Shown here one piece after another: positions 1 to 11,189 of a stretch of DNA of 64,000 bases (position 1 is the stretch's first letter; every line of letters begins with the position of its first letter). The notes beneath the pieces were generated by a model. That model had not been told where the DNA came from. It did not search any database and saw nothing but the letters and a program-made list of their open reading frames with translations. The position numbers and the translations under genes were made by a program. Source of the DNA: Diphasiastrum complanatum (lineage: Eukaryota; Streptophyta; Lycopodiopsida; Lycopodiales; Lycopodiaceae); assembly GCA_029204225.1 (NCBI GenBank), contig CM055112.1, forward strand, positions 24,306,693 through 24,370,692, read 5' to 3'.

Positions 1-206
1 AAAAAGTGCGAGCTAAAGAGATCAAGCTCCAACACGTGCCATCATCAAGTTGCTTGGCTGATTTGTTTACTAAACCTTTACCTAAAGATTCATTTGTCAA
101 GATTAGATCTTCAATTGGAGTTATTGATAAAAGCATTGTGATCTCCAATGCTAGATTTGAGGAGGAGTGTGAAAAATTGCCTACATTGGCAAATCTAGCC
201 ATGTAG
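1..206 (+). CDS. Copia polyprotein C-terminus, element A (5' truncated by window)
   Basis: This is the last part of a Ty1/Copia RNase H region. Visible residues include KEIKLQHVPSSSCLADLFTK, the conserved end of Copia polyproteins (compare LEHVPSKECVADIFTKAL in element E, this window). The frame enters at the left edge, so the rest of the element lies outside. The reading frame passes through the purine-rich tract GGAGGAG at 161-167 and stops at 204-206, inside the 3' LTR, so the last codons are LTR-encoded. It is followed directly by its LTR. Nothing upstream can be judged, so whether the full polyprotein is intact is unknown. Confidence 0.85.
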   Translation, partial: KVRAKEIKLQHVPSSSCLADLFTKPLPKDSFVKIRSSIGVIDKSIVISNARFEEECEKLPTLANLAM

Positions 207-858
207 AATATTGTACATTTTGTCAATATTGTTTGTTGGTTACTTGAATGGCCAAAGTGACACTTGTACATACACACCTAAAGTAGGTTACCATGAGTCA
301 AGAGGAGTGGTTGTGTCTATTTGGTAGTGATTCCTACTTTGTAGGATCTAGACCATGATTTATGATGAGATTTGTACCTACCATGCACCTACCAAGCATG
401 ACTCTTGGATCTAGGCTAGGGTTTTTACATTAGGGCAAGAAAGTGGAGTCTACTTCCTTATTACATGCTGGATTTTCACCTAACTTTGCAAAGAAAGTGT
501 GTTTTACTATGTATTTCCATTCTCCATAGTGAGAAGATAGAAACTTTTTGGAGCCTCAAGGAGAAACTCGAGTTTCCTTTCATTGTATGGTGATTACTCT
601 ATTTTTCCAATGAAACCCAGCTTTGGCACTTTGTAAACACTGTCTACAGGCCGTACCATAGCCTTATTTCCACACGTGTGGAGTTGGATTAGACTATTTG
701 ATCAATGCTTTGATTGTCTCTACTTGTTTCCTATCAAGCTGCTAAACTAGATCTTGTTTTCTGATGACTAGTTTTTGATAGATTGTTTAACAAGCATACA
801 ATCACCTTGTGGATCATTCAAGGATCCATTTATGGTCCTTAGTACTGTACTTTTCACA
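168..858 (+). mobile_element. 3' LTR of Copia element A
   Basis: The LTR begins TGTGAAAAATTG just after the polypurine tract GGAGGAG and ends TTTTCACA at 858. The same terminus, in other copies in this window, is followed by the primer site TGGTATCAGAGCC. It contains the palindrome CACACGTGTG at 671-680. The sequence is matched on the opposite strand at 11706-12352. The flank that follows (859 onward) also occurs without this LTR at 35990, so A inserted close to the start of repeat U. Confidence 0.85.
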
Positions 859-1500
859 TTTTAACAAAATTATGTTGAGAACGTATTTCTTAACTGCTTC
901 TAGCTCAATGAGAGTCGAATTATATAATGCCAAAGTAAAGTGGGTTGGATACCATATGAGAAAGAGAGAGAGGGGGGGGGGGGGGGGGGGTCGGTTTGCC
1001 CATGTAGCATTTGAAGTAGTTACCAAAGTAGTGCTAATTTCAACCCCGAGGACTTCAACTATCAAAATATCATGTGAAACTGTGGTAATGACCATTTGAA
1101 CATTATGAGGTACTTTCCTTCAGCAACTCTACATACACTTGACGAATTTCATCTTATTCTAGAAGATTGTTATGGATGCCATCAAGATTGACCTAAATTT
1201 CGTTGCATGGAAATCAAATTGTGAAAAGGAATGTTGTGAGATGTAGATGTCAACCTCAATGCTAGGAGTATCAAAGGGTACAATGTCATACATTATAGTG
1301 AAAGACCGCATGGACTTTCTTGAACACTAATCTTTTATTTTAAATCTCTAAAAATTTTATTAAGAAAACCCTTAATACATTAAAAGCCACCTGATTAGCA
1401 GTAATAAGAAAATATACATACTGCCTAAAAGAATTTATACTAAAAAAGTTTAAAAATAAAAACAGGATAAATCGTGTGTTTTATTCAAAAATTTTGAAAG
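859..1500 (+). repeat. Interspersed repeat U, copy 1 (3' truncated)
   Basis: This sequence recurs at 33335-34085 and 35990-36993 in the same orientation. Shared landmarks are the AGAGAG-polyG block, ACATACACTTGACGAATTTC, and a later AAGAAAATATACATACTGCC stretch. No coding capacity or terminal repeats were seen, so the repeat class is unknown. Copy 1 stops abruptly at about 1500, where A20/AN1 pseudogene sequence starts. Confidence 0.7.
972..990 (+). repeat. Poly-G run of 19 inside repeat U
   Basis: An uninterrupted run of 19 G follows a short AG repeat. The matching site in U copy 3 has 12 G (36106-36117). The two short ORFs across it are artefacts of the homopolymer. Confidence 0.9.
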
Positions 1501-1757
1501 GAGTAAGGACGCAATGAACTTGTGCTCAAAGTGTTACACATCAAATTCTGTCATCAGGCGAGACAACAACTTCACTGGAATGAGTTTTGAGGGAACTGCC
1601 ACGACGTTAGAAACACCAAACTCTGAATTAGCATCCTCCCGGCCTATTGATTTACTGAGGGAAGGTAGAGACGTAGCTACAGTTGCATCACATACTGAGC
1701 TTGCTGACATTGGAAAACCTGCCGCTAGCATCTCGACAGAAGCTACCGCATCTCATG
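1501..1757 (+). pseudogene. A20/AN1 stress-associated protein pseudogene, 5' part (locus 1)
   Basis: The frame from 1514 starts MNLCSKCY, the end of a plant A20 zinc finger (usually ...TMNLCSKCYRD), then a serine/threonine-rich linker of about 70 residues ending STEATASH. The gene is cut at 1757 by Copia element B; its AN1 part resumes at 7968 after a 5-bp duplication TCATG (1753-1757 and 7968-7972). The first half of the A20 finger is missing because repeat U abuts it at 1500. A20/AN1 proteins (SAP family) are plant stress-response regulators, several with ubiquitin-ligase activity. This copy is dead: 5' truncated, interrupted and carrying a stop in the AN1 finger. Confidence 0.75.
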
Positions 1758-2494
1758 TGTGAAGAATTGAAAAAGATTATCTATGTTAGATATAGGGGTC
1801 TTATGTTTTTTACATCAAGCATCTAGGTGTAGGATGTTGATTGGAATAAATTTGGCATAGATGGCAAATTATGCATTTCCACTTGTAATGCCACTATTGA
1901 GCCAAAATAGAGTAAGAGGCTAAACACTTGCCAATTAGAGTGTAGACAAGTGTAAAGTTTTTGTTTGATGAATTCCAAGAGGTCCAATAGGATTTAGAGG
2001 TGGAACCTTGTGAGGTCCAATAGGAAATTGAGGTGTGCTTGAATATAGTCCAATAGAATTAAGAGGTGCATGGATCAATGATCCAATAGGATCAAGAGGT
2101 GACAAAATATGGTCCAATCATAGTTAAGCATAGTGGTAGCTCGTGGACCTACTAGTATCATTGTACTCCTCATTTTGAAGCTAATTGATTTGGTGATTTC
2201 ATGGATTTTGTGAGTTATTGGATTTCTAGCTTTCTCTCTCTACCCGAGAGCTCATGATGCATTTTCTCTCTCTACCCGAGGAGAGCAGCTTGTTTTTACT
2301 TAGATTATTTTTTGAATACTTCCCATACGTGTGAGTGAGAGTTGGAAGTGATTGAATGCATGTAGTAGTGTGTTTTTGCCATAGGATTCAAGATTGATCT
2401 TGAATCTCAATCTAGTCTTGATCTTGGTGCATCTACACACCTTAGGAGATCACAAGTACATGTAGTGGACAGTCCACACGTGTGAAATTCAACA
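1758..2494 (+). repeat. 5' LTR of element B
   Basis: Begins TGTGAAGAATTG and ends ATTCAACA. The palindrome CACACGTGTG lies at 2475-2484, ten bases from the LTR end, and a near copy CATACGTGTG at about 2327-2336. It is 737 bp, against 736 bp for the 3' copy. Confidence 0.92.
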
Positions 2495-2507
2495 TGGTAT
2501 CAGAGCC
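2495..2507 (+). other. Primer binding site, element B (tRNA-Met type)
   Basis: TGGTATCAGAGCC lies directly after the 5' LTR. This is the standard initiator tRNA-Met complementary site of plant Copia elements and fixes the LTR boundary. The 2508-3251 stretch after it is untranslated leader, where I see no gene. Confidence 0.93.
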
Positions 2508-3251
2508 TACCTAAGGTTACCATGCATTTTGATCCATCTAAGTGAAAAAAATTTCATCAATCTTGACGTAGAAGTTGTCAAGGCCCATTTTCCTAGCTAT
2601 CTTGTTCAATCTTGAATCAAAAGAGATCAAAAGGACATTGATTGGGTCTGACCTGGTACTGTACAGAATCAGGTGCTCGGACATGTGTGAGGAACATCCA
2701 ATTTCAGTTTGGAAATTCTCTCTCATGTTTGATCCATTTATCTTGCTTGATAGCTTGTTTTGAAGCTATTTTTGTCTAGTTTCTGTTGCAATTAGTTTCA
2801 TTCCATTTGGTTGAGCCAATCAAAAGTTATAAGCTTTTGAATAGGGTTAGGTAGGGCACCTAGACCTGGGTGGACACATTTGGTTTGGTCAAGAGATTGC
2901 TTGGTTGATCCAAAATCACAGTTGTATGCTTGCCAATCTCATCTATATGTGATCTAGGCACTGTTTTGAGATCTTAGCCATTTTGTTTCATGCAATATCA
3001 TTGTATTTGAGTCAAATTTGGTTTCTTAGTGTATTTCACACGTGCTAAGAGTGTTAGATCCTAACTTTGCCTATACTCCATCATTTGTTGTGAAATAGAT
3101 CTTGTTTTAGAGAGATTTGAGTAGCTAGTGAGAATCAATTCACAAATTGTTGCAAGATCTTTCATAGAAGGAGATAGTACTCAATTATTGGATCCTATTG
3201 AAAGTGTGTAACAACATTTATTGTTCATCATTTGAGTTTTCTTCACTTCAA

Positions 3252-6200
3252 ATGTCTTCAATGGGTTCATCCTTGTTGGAACCAAGTGAAAGATTGACCA
3301 CTTCAAATTATTCAATTTGGAAAATGAGGATGGAGTCCATCTTGATCCTTCAAGACGTGATGAACATAGTTCTTGGCCTTGAAGAAGAACCACAAGTTCT
3401 TCAAGAGGTTCAAAAATACAAAAAAAGAGCTAGGATGGCTCTCCACTACATTAAGATGAATGTCTCTAATGAGATATTGAGGGAGATAGGTACTTGTACA
3501 ACAGCCAAAGAAGCTTGGGATTGTCTCAAGACTATCTATGAGGCTAAGAATACCTCTAGGCTTCTCACTCTTAGGAATCAAATCTTTCAAAGTAGCCAAA
3601 AGAGTGATGAGAGTGCATCTAGTTATGTTTTGAGAGTAAAAGATATTCATAGAGAGGTTGCTTGCATTGGTGATTCCATCAATCAAAATGAGCTAGTTCA
3701 AGTCATTCTCAATGGCTTGAGAAGTGAATTTGATAACCTTGTCCAATCCTATGCCATTAAGGAGGAGCTACCAAGTTTGGAGGCTCTCCAAAGTGTGCTA
3801 ATTTCAGAAGAATCAAGACAAGAGTACAAGCTCTTGAGGATGGACAAGCTTTCTCTCACTCATAATGATGGCAAAGCTCTCTTTGCCAAGGATAAGCACA
3901 AAGGGAGGAGCAAGAACCAACATCAACAATCCTCAAGCAAGGACAAAGTCAAATCCAAAGACAAAGATGAGGAGGAAGATGATTCCTCTAATGCTTCATC
4001 ATCCAAGCTCAAGAAGAAGAAGATCAAGTGCTTTTATTGTGGCAAGAAAGGTCATTATGCCACCAATTGCTTCAAAAAGAAGAATCAACTCAAGCAAGCC
4101 AATATTACCAATGAGAAGGAAGACACTATTGCAAGTGATGGAGAGGGATCTCTTATGGTCTCTAGTTTCAAGAAGGACGGCCTATGGTATATTGATAGTG
4201 GAGCCTCTTCACATGTGTGTAGCTCCAAGGACTCTTTCTCTTCTATTGCACCTTATGATGGAGTCAAACAATATACACTGCAAATGATTTTGAATGTCCT
4301 ATTGAAGGCATAGGGAACATTCCCTTGAAGCTTGCATCCTCTAAAGTTCTTTCTCTCTCTAGAGTTCTTTATGTACCTAAGCTTACCAAGAATCTTATTA
4401 GTGTTGGCCAATTGCTTGATAATGGCCTTGATGTAAAATTCAATGTTGATACTTGCACTATCGAGAAGAATGATGAGATACTTGCATTAGGATCTAGATT
4501 TGGTGGCATCTATAAACTAGATCCAAATGAGTATGTGAATGCTTGTAATGTTGCTCTTGTGAACAAGCTCTCTATGGAGGAATTATGGTATAGGAGGTTG
4601 GGACATCCCAACTACAAATCCATGCTCTCTATGATCAAAGAATCCAAAGCTATTGGCTTGCCAAAGTCATTCTCCAAGAAGATCAAGCCTTGTGAGGCTT
4701 GTGCTATTGCTAAATCTCACAAAAAGCCATTTACAAGATCTTCTATCAAAAGCAAGCATCCTTTGGAGTTAATCCACTCGGATGTGCATTTCTCATCAAC
4801 TACAAGCAAGGGAGGAGCCACTTGTTTTGTTACTTTCATTGATGATTACACAAGATTCACTTGGATATATCTTCTTGCTTCAAAATCTATGGTGTTTGAT
4901 CATTTCCTTATTTTCAAAGCTTATGTAGAAAAGCAATTCTCATTAAAGATTAAAGCTCTTAGAAGTGATGGAGGTGGTGAATATATCTCCAATAAATTTC
5001 AAGATTTTTGTGAGCTTGAAGGCATTAAAAGAGAGTTTTCTTGTGCCTACTCTCCATCTCAAAATGGAGTGGTCGAGAGAAAGAATAGATCTCTATGTGA
5101 ATGTGCAAAATCTATGAGGATTGAGGCATCTTTGCCCAAAGATTTTTGGGGAGAAGCCATTAATTGTGCAAATTATCTTTGCAATAGGCTCCCACATATA
5201 GCTCTTGGAGGAAAGTCACCATATAAAATCTTATTTTTTAAGAAGCCTAAGGTTGATCACCTTAGAGTTTTTGGATGCTTATGCTTTGTCCATATTCCCT
5301 TGGAAACAAGGAAGAAGGAAGATCCTAGTGCATGCAAAGGGATCATGGTTGGATACTCATCCACCAAGAAGGCCTATAGAGGCTTTATACTCTCTACTTC
5401 TCAAGTTATTGAAAGTAGAGATGTTGTCTTTCATGGAGATCAACACTCATCATTTGAAGAGGCTGAGATCAAGAAATCTATGGATGCATCATCAATTATT
5501 GATCTTGAAGACAATCATGATGTGATGGGGTCGAGATTTGAAGAAGACTCTCCTCGGATTTTTTCACCAAGAAGATCCATGAGAGATAGATCCGAGCCTA
5601 AGAGGCTCTCATATGTTGACAAAGGCAAACAAGTGGATCTTGATTCCACTAATTATGTTTTTTATGTCTCTCATGAAGAGCCAAAGAATGTACAAGAGGC
5701 ACTCAATACCAAGGAGTGGTATGATGCCATGAAGCAAGAGTATGATGCATTGATCACCAACAATACTTGGGAGCTTGTGGATCCTCCATCCAACAAGCAT
5801 GTGATTGGTTGCAAGTGGGTATTTCGGATCAAGTTCAATCATGATGGCACCATCAACAAGCATAAAGCAAGATTATGTGCCAAAGGATTTGCTCAAATCC
5901 ATGGTCTTGATTATGAGGAGACCTTTGCACCCGCTGCAAAGATGGTGACAATAAGAATTCTTATTTCTCTTGCTTGTTTTTTCAAGTGGAAGGTGTTCCA
6001 ATTAGATGTATCCAATGCTTTTCTAAATGGTTATCTTGAGGAGGAGACCTATATGGAACAACCTCAAGGATTCATCAAGGATGAGTCCAAAGTGTGCTTG
6101 CTCTTCAAAAGTCTTTATGGACTCAAGCAAGCACCAAGGTCATGGTATTCAAGACTTAACTCTTTTCTTATCTCACTAGGATTTACTCTTAGTGACTATG

Positions 6201-7213
6201 ATCCTTCCATGTATCTAAAGTTTGTTGATAGCAATATTGTCATTCTTCTAATTTATGTTGATGACATTATTCTTTGTGGAAGTTGTATCAAGCTAGTTGA
6301 TGAAACCAAGCTAGCACTTGGATGTGAGTTTAAAATGCAAGATCTAGGAGAGATACATTACATCCTAGGCTTTGATTTTTATGAAAATCATGTCTTTATA
6401 TGCCAATCTAGATATGCTCACTCTATGTTGAAAAAATTCCATATGGAAAATTCTAAGAGCATAGATACTCCAATGGAGCAAATTGTAAAAGATCCTAATA
6501 AAGGAGATGAAAGATCCTTTGAGGACATCACACTTTTTAGGAGTCTTGTAGGCTCCTTGATTTGGCTTACCATTACTAGGCCCGATCTTAGTTTTTGTGT
6601 GCACAAATTGAGTCAATTTATGCAAGATCCTAAGATCCATCATTGGAAGATGGCCAAGAGGATTCTAAGATATGTATCTTCATCTTGTGATTATGGTCTA
6701 CCCTATAAAAGTGAAGATCTATCCATTATTGGCTACTCGGATTCGGACTTTGCAAGTGACAAGATGGATTGAAAGTCTATTAGTGCATACACTATCTTTC
6801 TTGGAGGCAATCTAATATCTTGGCTTTCCAAAAAGCAAGATACTATATCTCTCTCTTCATGTGAGGCCGAGTACAAAGCACTTACTACAACTACCAAAGA
6901 AGTGCTTTGGATCAAGAGGTTATTAATGGAACTAAAGTGCATCAAGGAGGATGATCTACCAATGATCAAGTGTGATAACATCTCGGCCCAAGCTCTTGCC
7001 AATAATCCCATATTTCATGCAAGAAGCAAGCACATAGAAGTGGCACACCATTTTGTGAGAGAAAAGCTTATTGGAGGAGAAATCTATTTGGAGCATGTCA
7101 ACTCGTTCTCTTGTATTGCCGATCTACTCACCAAGCCTTTGAGCAAAAGTGCTTTCATCAAGCATAGATCTAATCTTGGAGTTATATCAAGATCAATGCT
7201 CAAATCTTCATAG
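3252..7213 (+). pseudogene. Gag-pol polyprotein of element B, one frameshift and one stop
   Basis: Gag starts at ATG 3252 (MSSMGSSLLEPSERL), which aligns with the start of element F. Gag has the UBN2-type retrotransposon domain and a CCHC knuckle (CFYCGKKGHYATNC). Protease shows WYIDSGASSHV. A net one-base shift near 4271-4280 moves the frame. Integrase follows with its HHCC zinc domain (RRLGHPNYKS ... CEACAIAKSH) and DDE residues in HSDVHF, LRSDGGGEY and NGVVERKNR. RT has the YVDDI active site, and RNase H has GYSDSDFASD. A single TGA at 6770-6772 replaces the arginine found in element E; a CGA to TGA change would explain it. The same frame then runs on to a TAG at 7211-7213, 18 bases before the LTR. 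With two lesions only, decay is recent. Confidence 0.9.
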
Positions 7214-7231
7214 ATAATTTTTTAGGAGGAG

Positions 7232-7967
7232 TGTGAAGAATTGAAAAAGATTATCTATGTTAGATATAGGGGTCTTATGTTTTTTACATCAAGCATCTAG
7301 GTGTAGGATGTTGATAGGAATAAATTTGGCATAGATGGCAAATTATGCATTTCCACTTGTAATGCCACTATTGAGCCAAAATAGAGTAAGAGGCTAAACA
7401 CTTGCCAATTAGAGTGTAGACAAGTGTAAAGTTTTTGTTTGATGAATTCCAAGAGGTCCAATAGGATTTAGAGGTGGAACCTTGTGAGGTCCAATAGGAA
7501 ATTGAGGTGTGCTTAAATATAGTCCAATAGAATTAAGAGGTGCATGGATCAATGATCCAATAGGATCAAGAGGTGACAAAATATGGTCCAATCATAGTTA
7601 AGCATAGTGGTAGCTCGTGGACCTACTAGTATCATTGTACTCCTCATTTTGAAGCTAATTGATTTGGTGATTTCATGGATTTGTGAGTTATTTGATTTCT
7701 AGCTTTCTCTCTTTACCCGAGAGCTCATGATGCATTTTCTCTCTCTACCCGAGGAGAGCAGCTTGTTTTTACTTTGATTATTTTTTGAATACTTCCCATA
7801 CGTGTGAGTGAGAGTTGGAAGTGATTGAATGCATGTAGTAGTGTGTTTTTGCCATAGGATTCAAGATTGATCTTGAATCTCAATCTAGTCTTGATCTTGG
7901 TGCATCTACACACCTTAGGAGATCACAAGTACATGTAGTGGACAGTCCACATGTGTGAAATTCAACA
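7232..7967 (+). repeat. 3' LTR of element B
   Basis: 736 bp, nearly identical to 1758-2494. Visible differences include GATTGG/GATAGG, GCTTGAAT/GCTTAAAT, a one-base TTTTG/TTTG change, and CACACG/CACATG near the end. It is followed by the target duplication TCATG at 7968-7972. Confidence 0.92.
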
Positions 7968-8157
7968 TCATGATCCTAGTCGCTGCTTTTCCTATAGCAA
8001 ACGTGTTCCATTGTATGGGTTAATTAAATGTCGATGAGGAAATGTATTTTGCTCATTGCACCGATACACTGAAACGCATCAGTGTACAACTGATTACAAA
8101 GCGATTGGGCGCGATGCCATTGAAAAGGCAAATCCTGTAGTCAAGGCTAAAAAGTAG
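7968..8157 (+). pseudogene. A20/AN1 stress-associated protein pseudogene, 3' part (locus 1)
   Basis: Continues the frame cut by element B. The AN1 finger is visible as DPSRCFSYSKRV, GLIKCR, a stop, [10 protein letters not shown] and [12 protein letters not shown]. The C-terminus [13 protein letters not shown] then TAG at 8155-8157 is the typical SAP ending. Two defects hit the finger: the second zinc cysteine is tyrosine (RCFSY where RCxxC is expected), and the cysteine before GNVFC has become TGA at 8035-8037. The second copy at 37227-37411 shares the tyrosine change, so that loss came before the duplication. The gene keeps its native C-terminus here, which the second copy lost to a frameshift. 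Confidence 0.82.
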
Positions 8158-8453
8158 AGAGAATTTGAATGATTGACAATTGAACATTGCTTAAACAACT
8201 TCCTTATTCTATTGAGTCCTAAGCAATATCTATAGCGGAAATTTTTGGTCACATATTATCATATCTCCTCATTGCATTGACGATTTCAAGTCACAAGTGT
8301 TAAGAACAATAATGTGCGCATTCACACATGACTAAATAACTAGTTAAAGGAGAGGTCCCAAACGTCACATGATGGTAGGAACCACTTCGCTCTCTTTATG
8401 TATGTGCAGTTCGCTCTTTCTCATTAATCAGTTAATAAGAATGTAGTTAGTTA

Positions 8454-8567
<114 letters not shown>

Positions 8568-9151
8568 CTATGCTATCTCTCTTTTCTGTGCGATGCTACA
8601 TGAATTCTCTGAAGGTATAAATTGTTTCATCTCAATATATGTTTCTTATACCTCCTCGTAATTGAAGCTTAGCAGAATCAAATCTGATGTGTGGGTAATG
8701 GGCCTTGGAAACTAGATAGCAACATCCGTGCAGATTTGTGACTCACTTGCTATGATACTCTAGTTTATAAATTAGCCTTAATCTATTTTCATTTTATTCG
8801 AGTATAAGAGTGCATGGATTTCATATCCATATGTCAGTATTTTGTGTTTGAGGGAAAGTACATATACGCTCATATCGAACAGACTTTCACAATATAGAGC
8901 TGATTGTTTGGTCATAGAGTTAGTTAGTCTTTCTATTTAATGGAACTTACGTGTAGTACGAAGGGGCATACAATGTGCATGATTCATGGGGTACTTGCAT
9001 GATTCATCCTTGTATATATGAGGTTAGGGAGTACCAATTTCTTTTATTTATATTTTAGAATAGTTTGGAGAAAGCTAAGTTTTGGATTAATGTATGCAAT
9101 ATTGATTGAATGATTTGACCTTTGAAATTTATAACAAGGCTGAAGGCAATT

Positions 9152-9152
<1 letters not shown>

Positions 9153-9239
<87 letters not shown>
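9153..9239 (+). repeat. (GA)n microsatellite, about 87 bp
   Basis: A pure AG tract that ends directly at a fragment of Copia gag. The open frame on its reverse strand is a serine-leucine repeat artefact. Confidence 0.95.
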
Positions 9240-9241
<2 letters not shown>

Positions 9242-9352
9242 AGGAGATGACTTTGCAAATTTGGTCGAAAGTTTTGCCATCCAAGACACTTTGCCAATTA
9301 TAGAAAAACTTCACAATGTAATATTGGCTGAAGAGTGTAGGATGCTCCACAC
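9240..9352 (+). repeat. 113-bp fragment of element D-type gag
   Basis: Nearly identical to 13797-13910 of element D ([19 protein letters not shown] region of gag). It abuts the GA tract on the left and the T-type gag scrap on the right. The other T copy (38448 onward) has its own LTR sequence at this position, so this is a graft specific to T1. Confidence 0.8.
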
Positions 9353-9356
9353 GAAG

Positions 9357-9590
9357 TAGCCTCAACATATGAGACTAAAAGAGTCACTAATCATTTGTAC
9401 ATATGCAACAAGTTGATCACCATGATGTTTGTTCATTTCACAAAGCTGCAGGTGCTTATTGAATAGTTCGCTGCAATTGGATTGGTGGTGAGTGATGAAG
9501 AAGCAGTCATGATGCTTCTTAATTGCCTTCCATAGTCATTTGATCACTCAACATCAATATTTGGTAGTGGTACTCAATATTTGACCACTC
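9357..9590 (+). pseudogene. Gag (UBN2-type) scrap of element T1
   Basis: Matches 38706-38968 in T2, with a deletion of about 23 bp relative to it near the LTTM site. Readable residues include STYETKRVTN, MFVHFTKLQVLIE and VVSDEEAVMMLLNCLP, the middle of a Copia gag domain. In-frame stops (for example after LQVLIE) make it non-coding. Confidence 0.7.
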
Positions 9591-10376
9591 AATATAGTTA
9601 CATCTCTCTCACTATCTCTCTCTCCCCACTATGCTATCTCTCTCGAGTCTGTGAGCTACTACATAAATTCTCTGAAATACATCCACAAGGGTATAAATTG
9701 ACTGATCTCAATATATGTTTCTTGTACCTCCCTCGTAATTGAAGCCTAGCAAAATAAAAAAGGATGTGTGGGTAATGATCCTTGGAAATAAGATAGCAAC
9801 ATCCGTGCAGATTTGTGACTTGCTTGCTATGATACTCTAGTTTATGAATTAGCCTTAATCTATTTTCATTTAATTCAAGTATAAGATTGCATGGATTTTG
9901 TATCCATATGTCCTTGTGTTTGAGGGAAATAGTATACGCTCATATCGAGCAAACTTTCACAATATAGAGTTGATTGTTCGGTAGAGTTACTTAATCTTTC
10001 TATTTAATGGAACTTAAGTGCAGTAGGAAGGGGCATACAAGGTGCATGATTCATGGGACATACACTTGCAAGATTCATCCTTATATATATGAGGTAAGGG
10101 CGTACCAATTTCTTTTACTTATATTTTAGAATAGTTTGGAGAAAGTTATGTTTTGGATTAATGTATGCAATATTATTGAATGATTTTACCTTTGAAAATA
10201 CATAACAAGGCTGAAGGCAAGATCATTTGCTCACATTTTTTTTAGTAGGTACTATTTTACTACCCACAGAATTTGTGAATTAGTATTTGCTTGTGAAGAA
10301 TTCAAGTGCGTGTAGTCTAATGTTGAGGCTCACAAAGAACATTCTTAATCAATTTTAGTAAAAATGGCATACTTCT

Positions 10377-10494
<118 letters not shown>

Positions 10495-10735
10495 TCTTTC
10501 TTCTCTTCTGATCTTAAATCTCATTCACTCAAGGTTCATAAGTTGGTTCTTTTAGGAGATTGCTTTGGAATGTGCCATTTTCCACACTCCCTATGATCAT
10601 GTGTATTACAAGGTATCTATGGGCGTTGATGGCAAGTAAAAGACATTCTCAATGCATGATCAATCCTATATGTGACTTTCTCTTGAAATATACCTTCTCC
10701 AATAGTTATTGAGTCATGAGTGGTGGCTTTGTTAG

Positions 10736-11189
10736 CGGATTTCAAAGAATCCCCAGATGTCGAGCCAAGATGAAGACACAGAGTATCGCTCACCCATGAC
10801 CGAGGAGGTCTCAGAGTGAGGAGAGTAGAAGAAGCTGAGACTCGAGCATGAGAGCCAAGGATTACTAGCTAGGATGATAGTTATTTTCTATGTGAGGCTA
10901 CATGGCGTATCCCAGAGAAGGAACGACCATGTAGGAGCTAGTAATGTTTCCTAGGATTAGAGTGTGCCACTTTTTAATGGTGACCTCTAGTGGAAGGGCT
11001 ACTTCCACATGTAATTTCTAAATTAGTGGAATTGCCACTTGGGCTCCACATGGGTAGCCCTCTTGCTTATTTTATGACCCCCCTCTCTTGTGAGGTTTCT
11101 TTTGATTGTATTGTCATTTCTCTTGATTGAATAAAGAAGATCTTCCACGAGTTCTTGGCAATTGAGAAGCTCCTTGTTCATGGCTATCT
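10736..11189. other. Unassigned stretch between T1 and the inverted Copia pair
   Basis: No gene recognised. A short frame from 10757 reads MSSQDEDTEY then SPMTEEVSE and stops; it resembles the acidic start of a Gypsy gag but is too short to assign. Confidence 0.4.

Larger units (their letters stand above)
1758..7967 (+). mobile_element. Full-length Ty1/Copia element B (6.2 kb)
   Basis: The element has LTRs at 1758-2494 and 7232-7967, primer site, gag-pol, polypurine tract TTTAGGAGGAG before 7232, and a 5-bp target-site duplication TCATG on both sides. By eye the LTRs differ at about seven sites in 737 bp, so insertion is recent. The order of protease, integrase, RT and RNase H defines Ty1/Copia. 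It sits in the linker of an A20/AN1 pseudogene. Gag-pol has one frameshift and one stop, so it can probably move only with help from another element. Confidence 0.93.

Noticed and set aside
814-1099. Two overlapping open frames over the poly-G block
   Set aside because: Frames pass through a homopolymer with no family resemblance on either strand.
1935-2107. 60-codon minus frames in LTRs of B and F (1935, 7409, 23140)
   Set aside because: They repeat because the LTRs repeat; Pro/Leu-rich, no support for translation.
9044-9289. Open frames across CT/GA tracts (also 10378-10596, 38248-38550)
   Set aside because: They encode only Arg-Glu or Ser-Leu repeats produced by the microsatellite; not genes.
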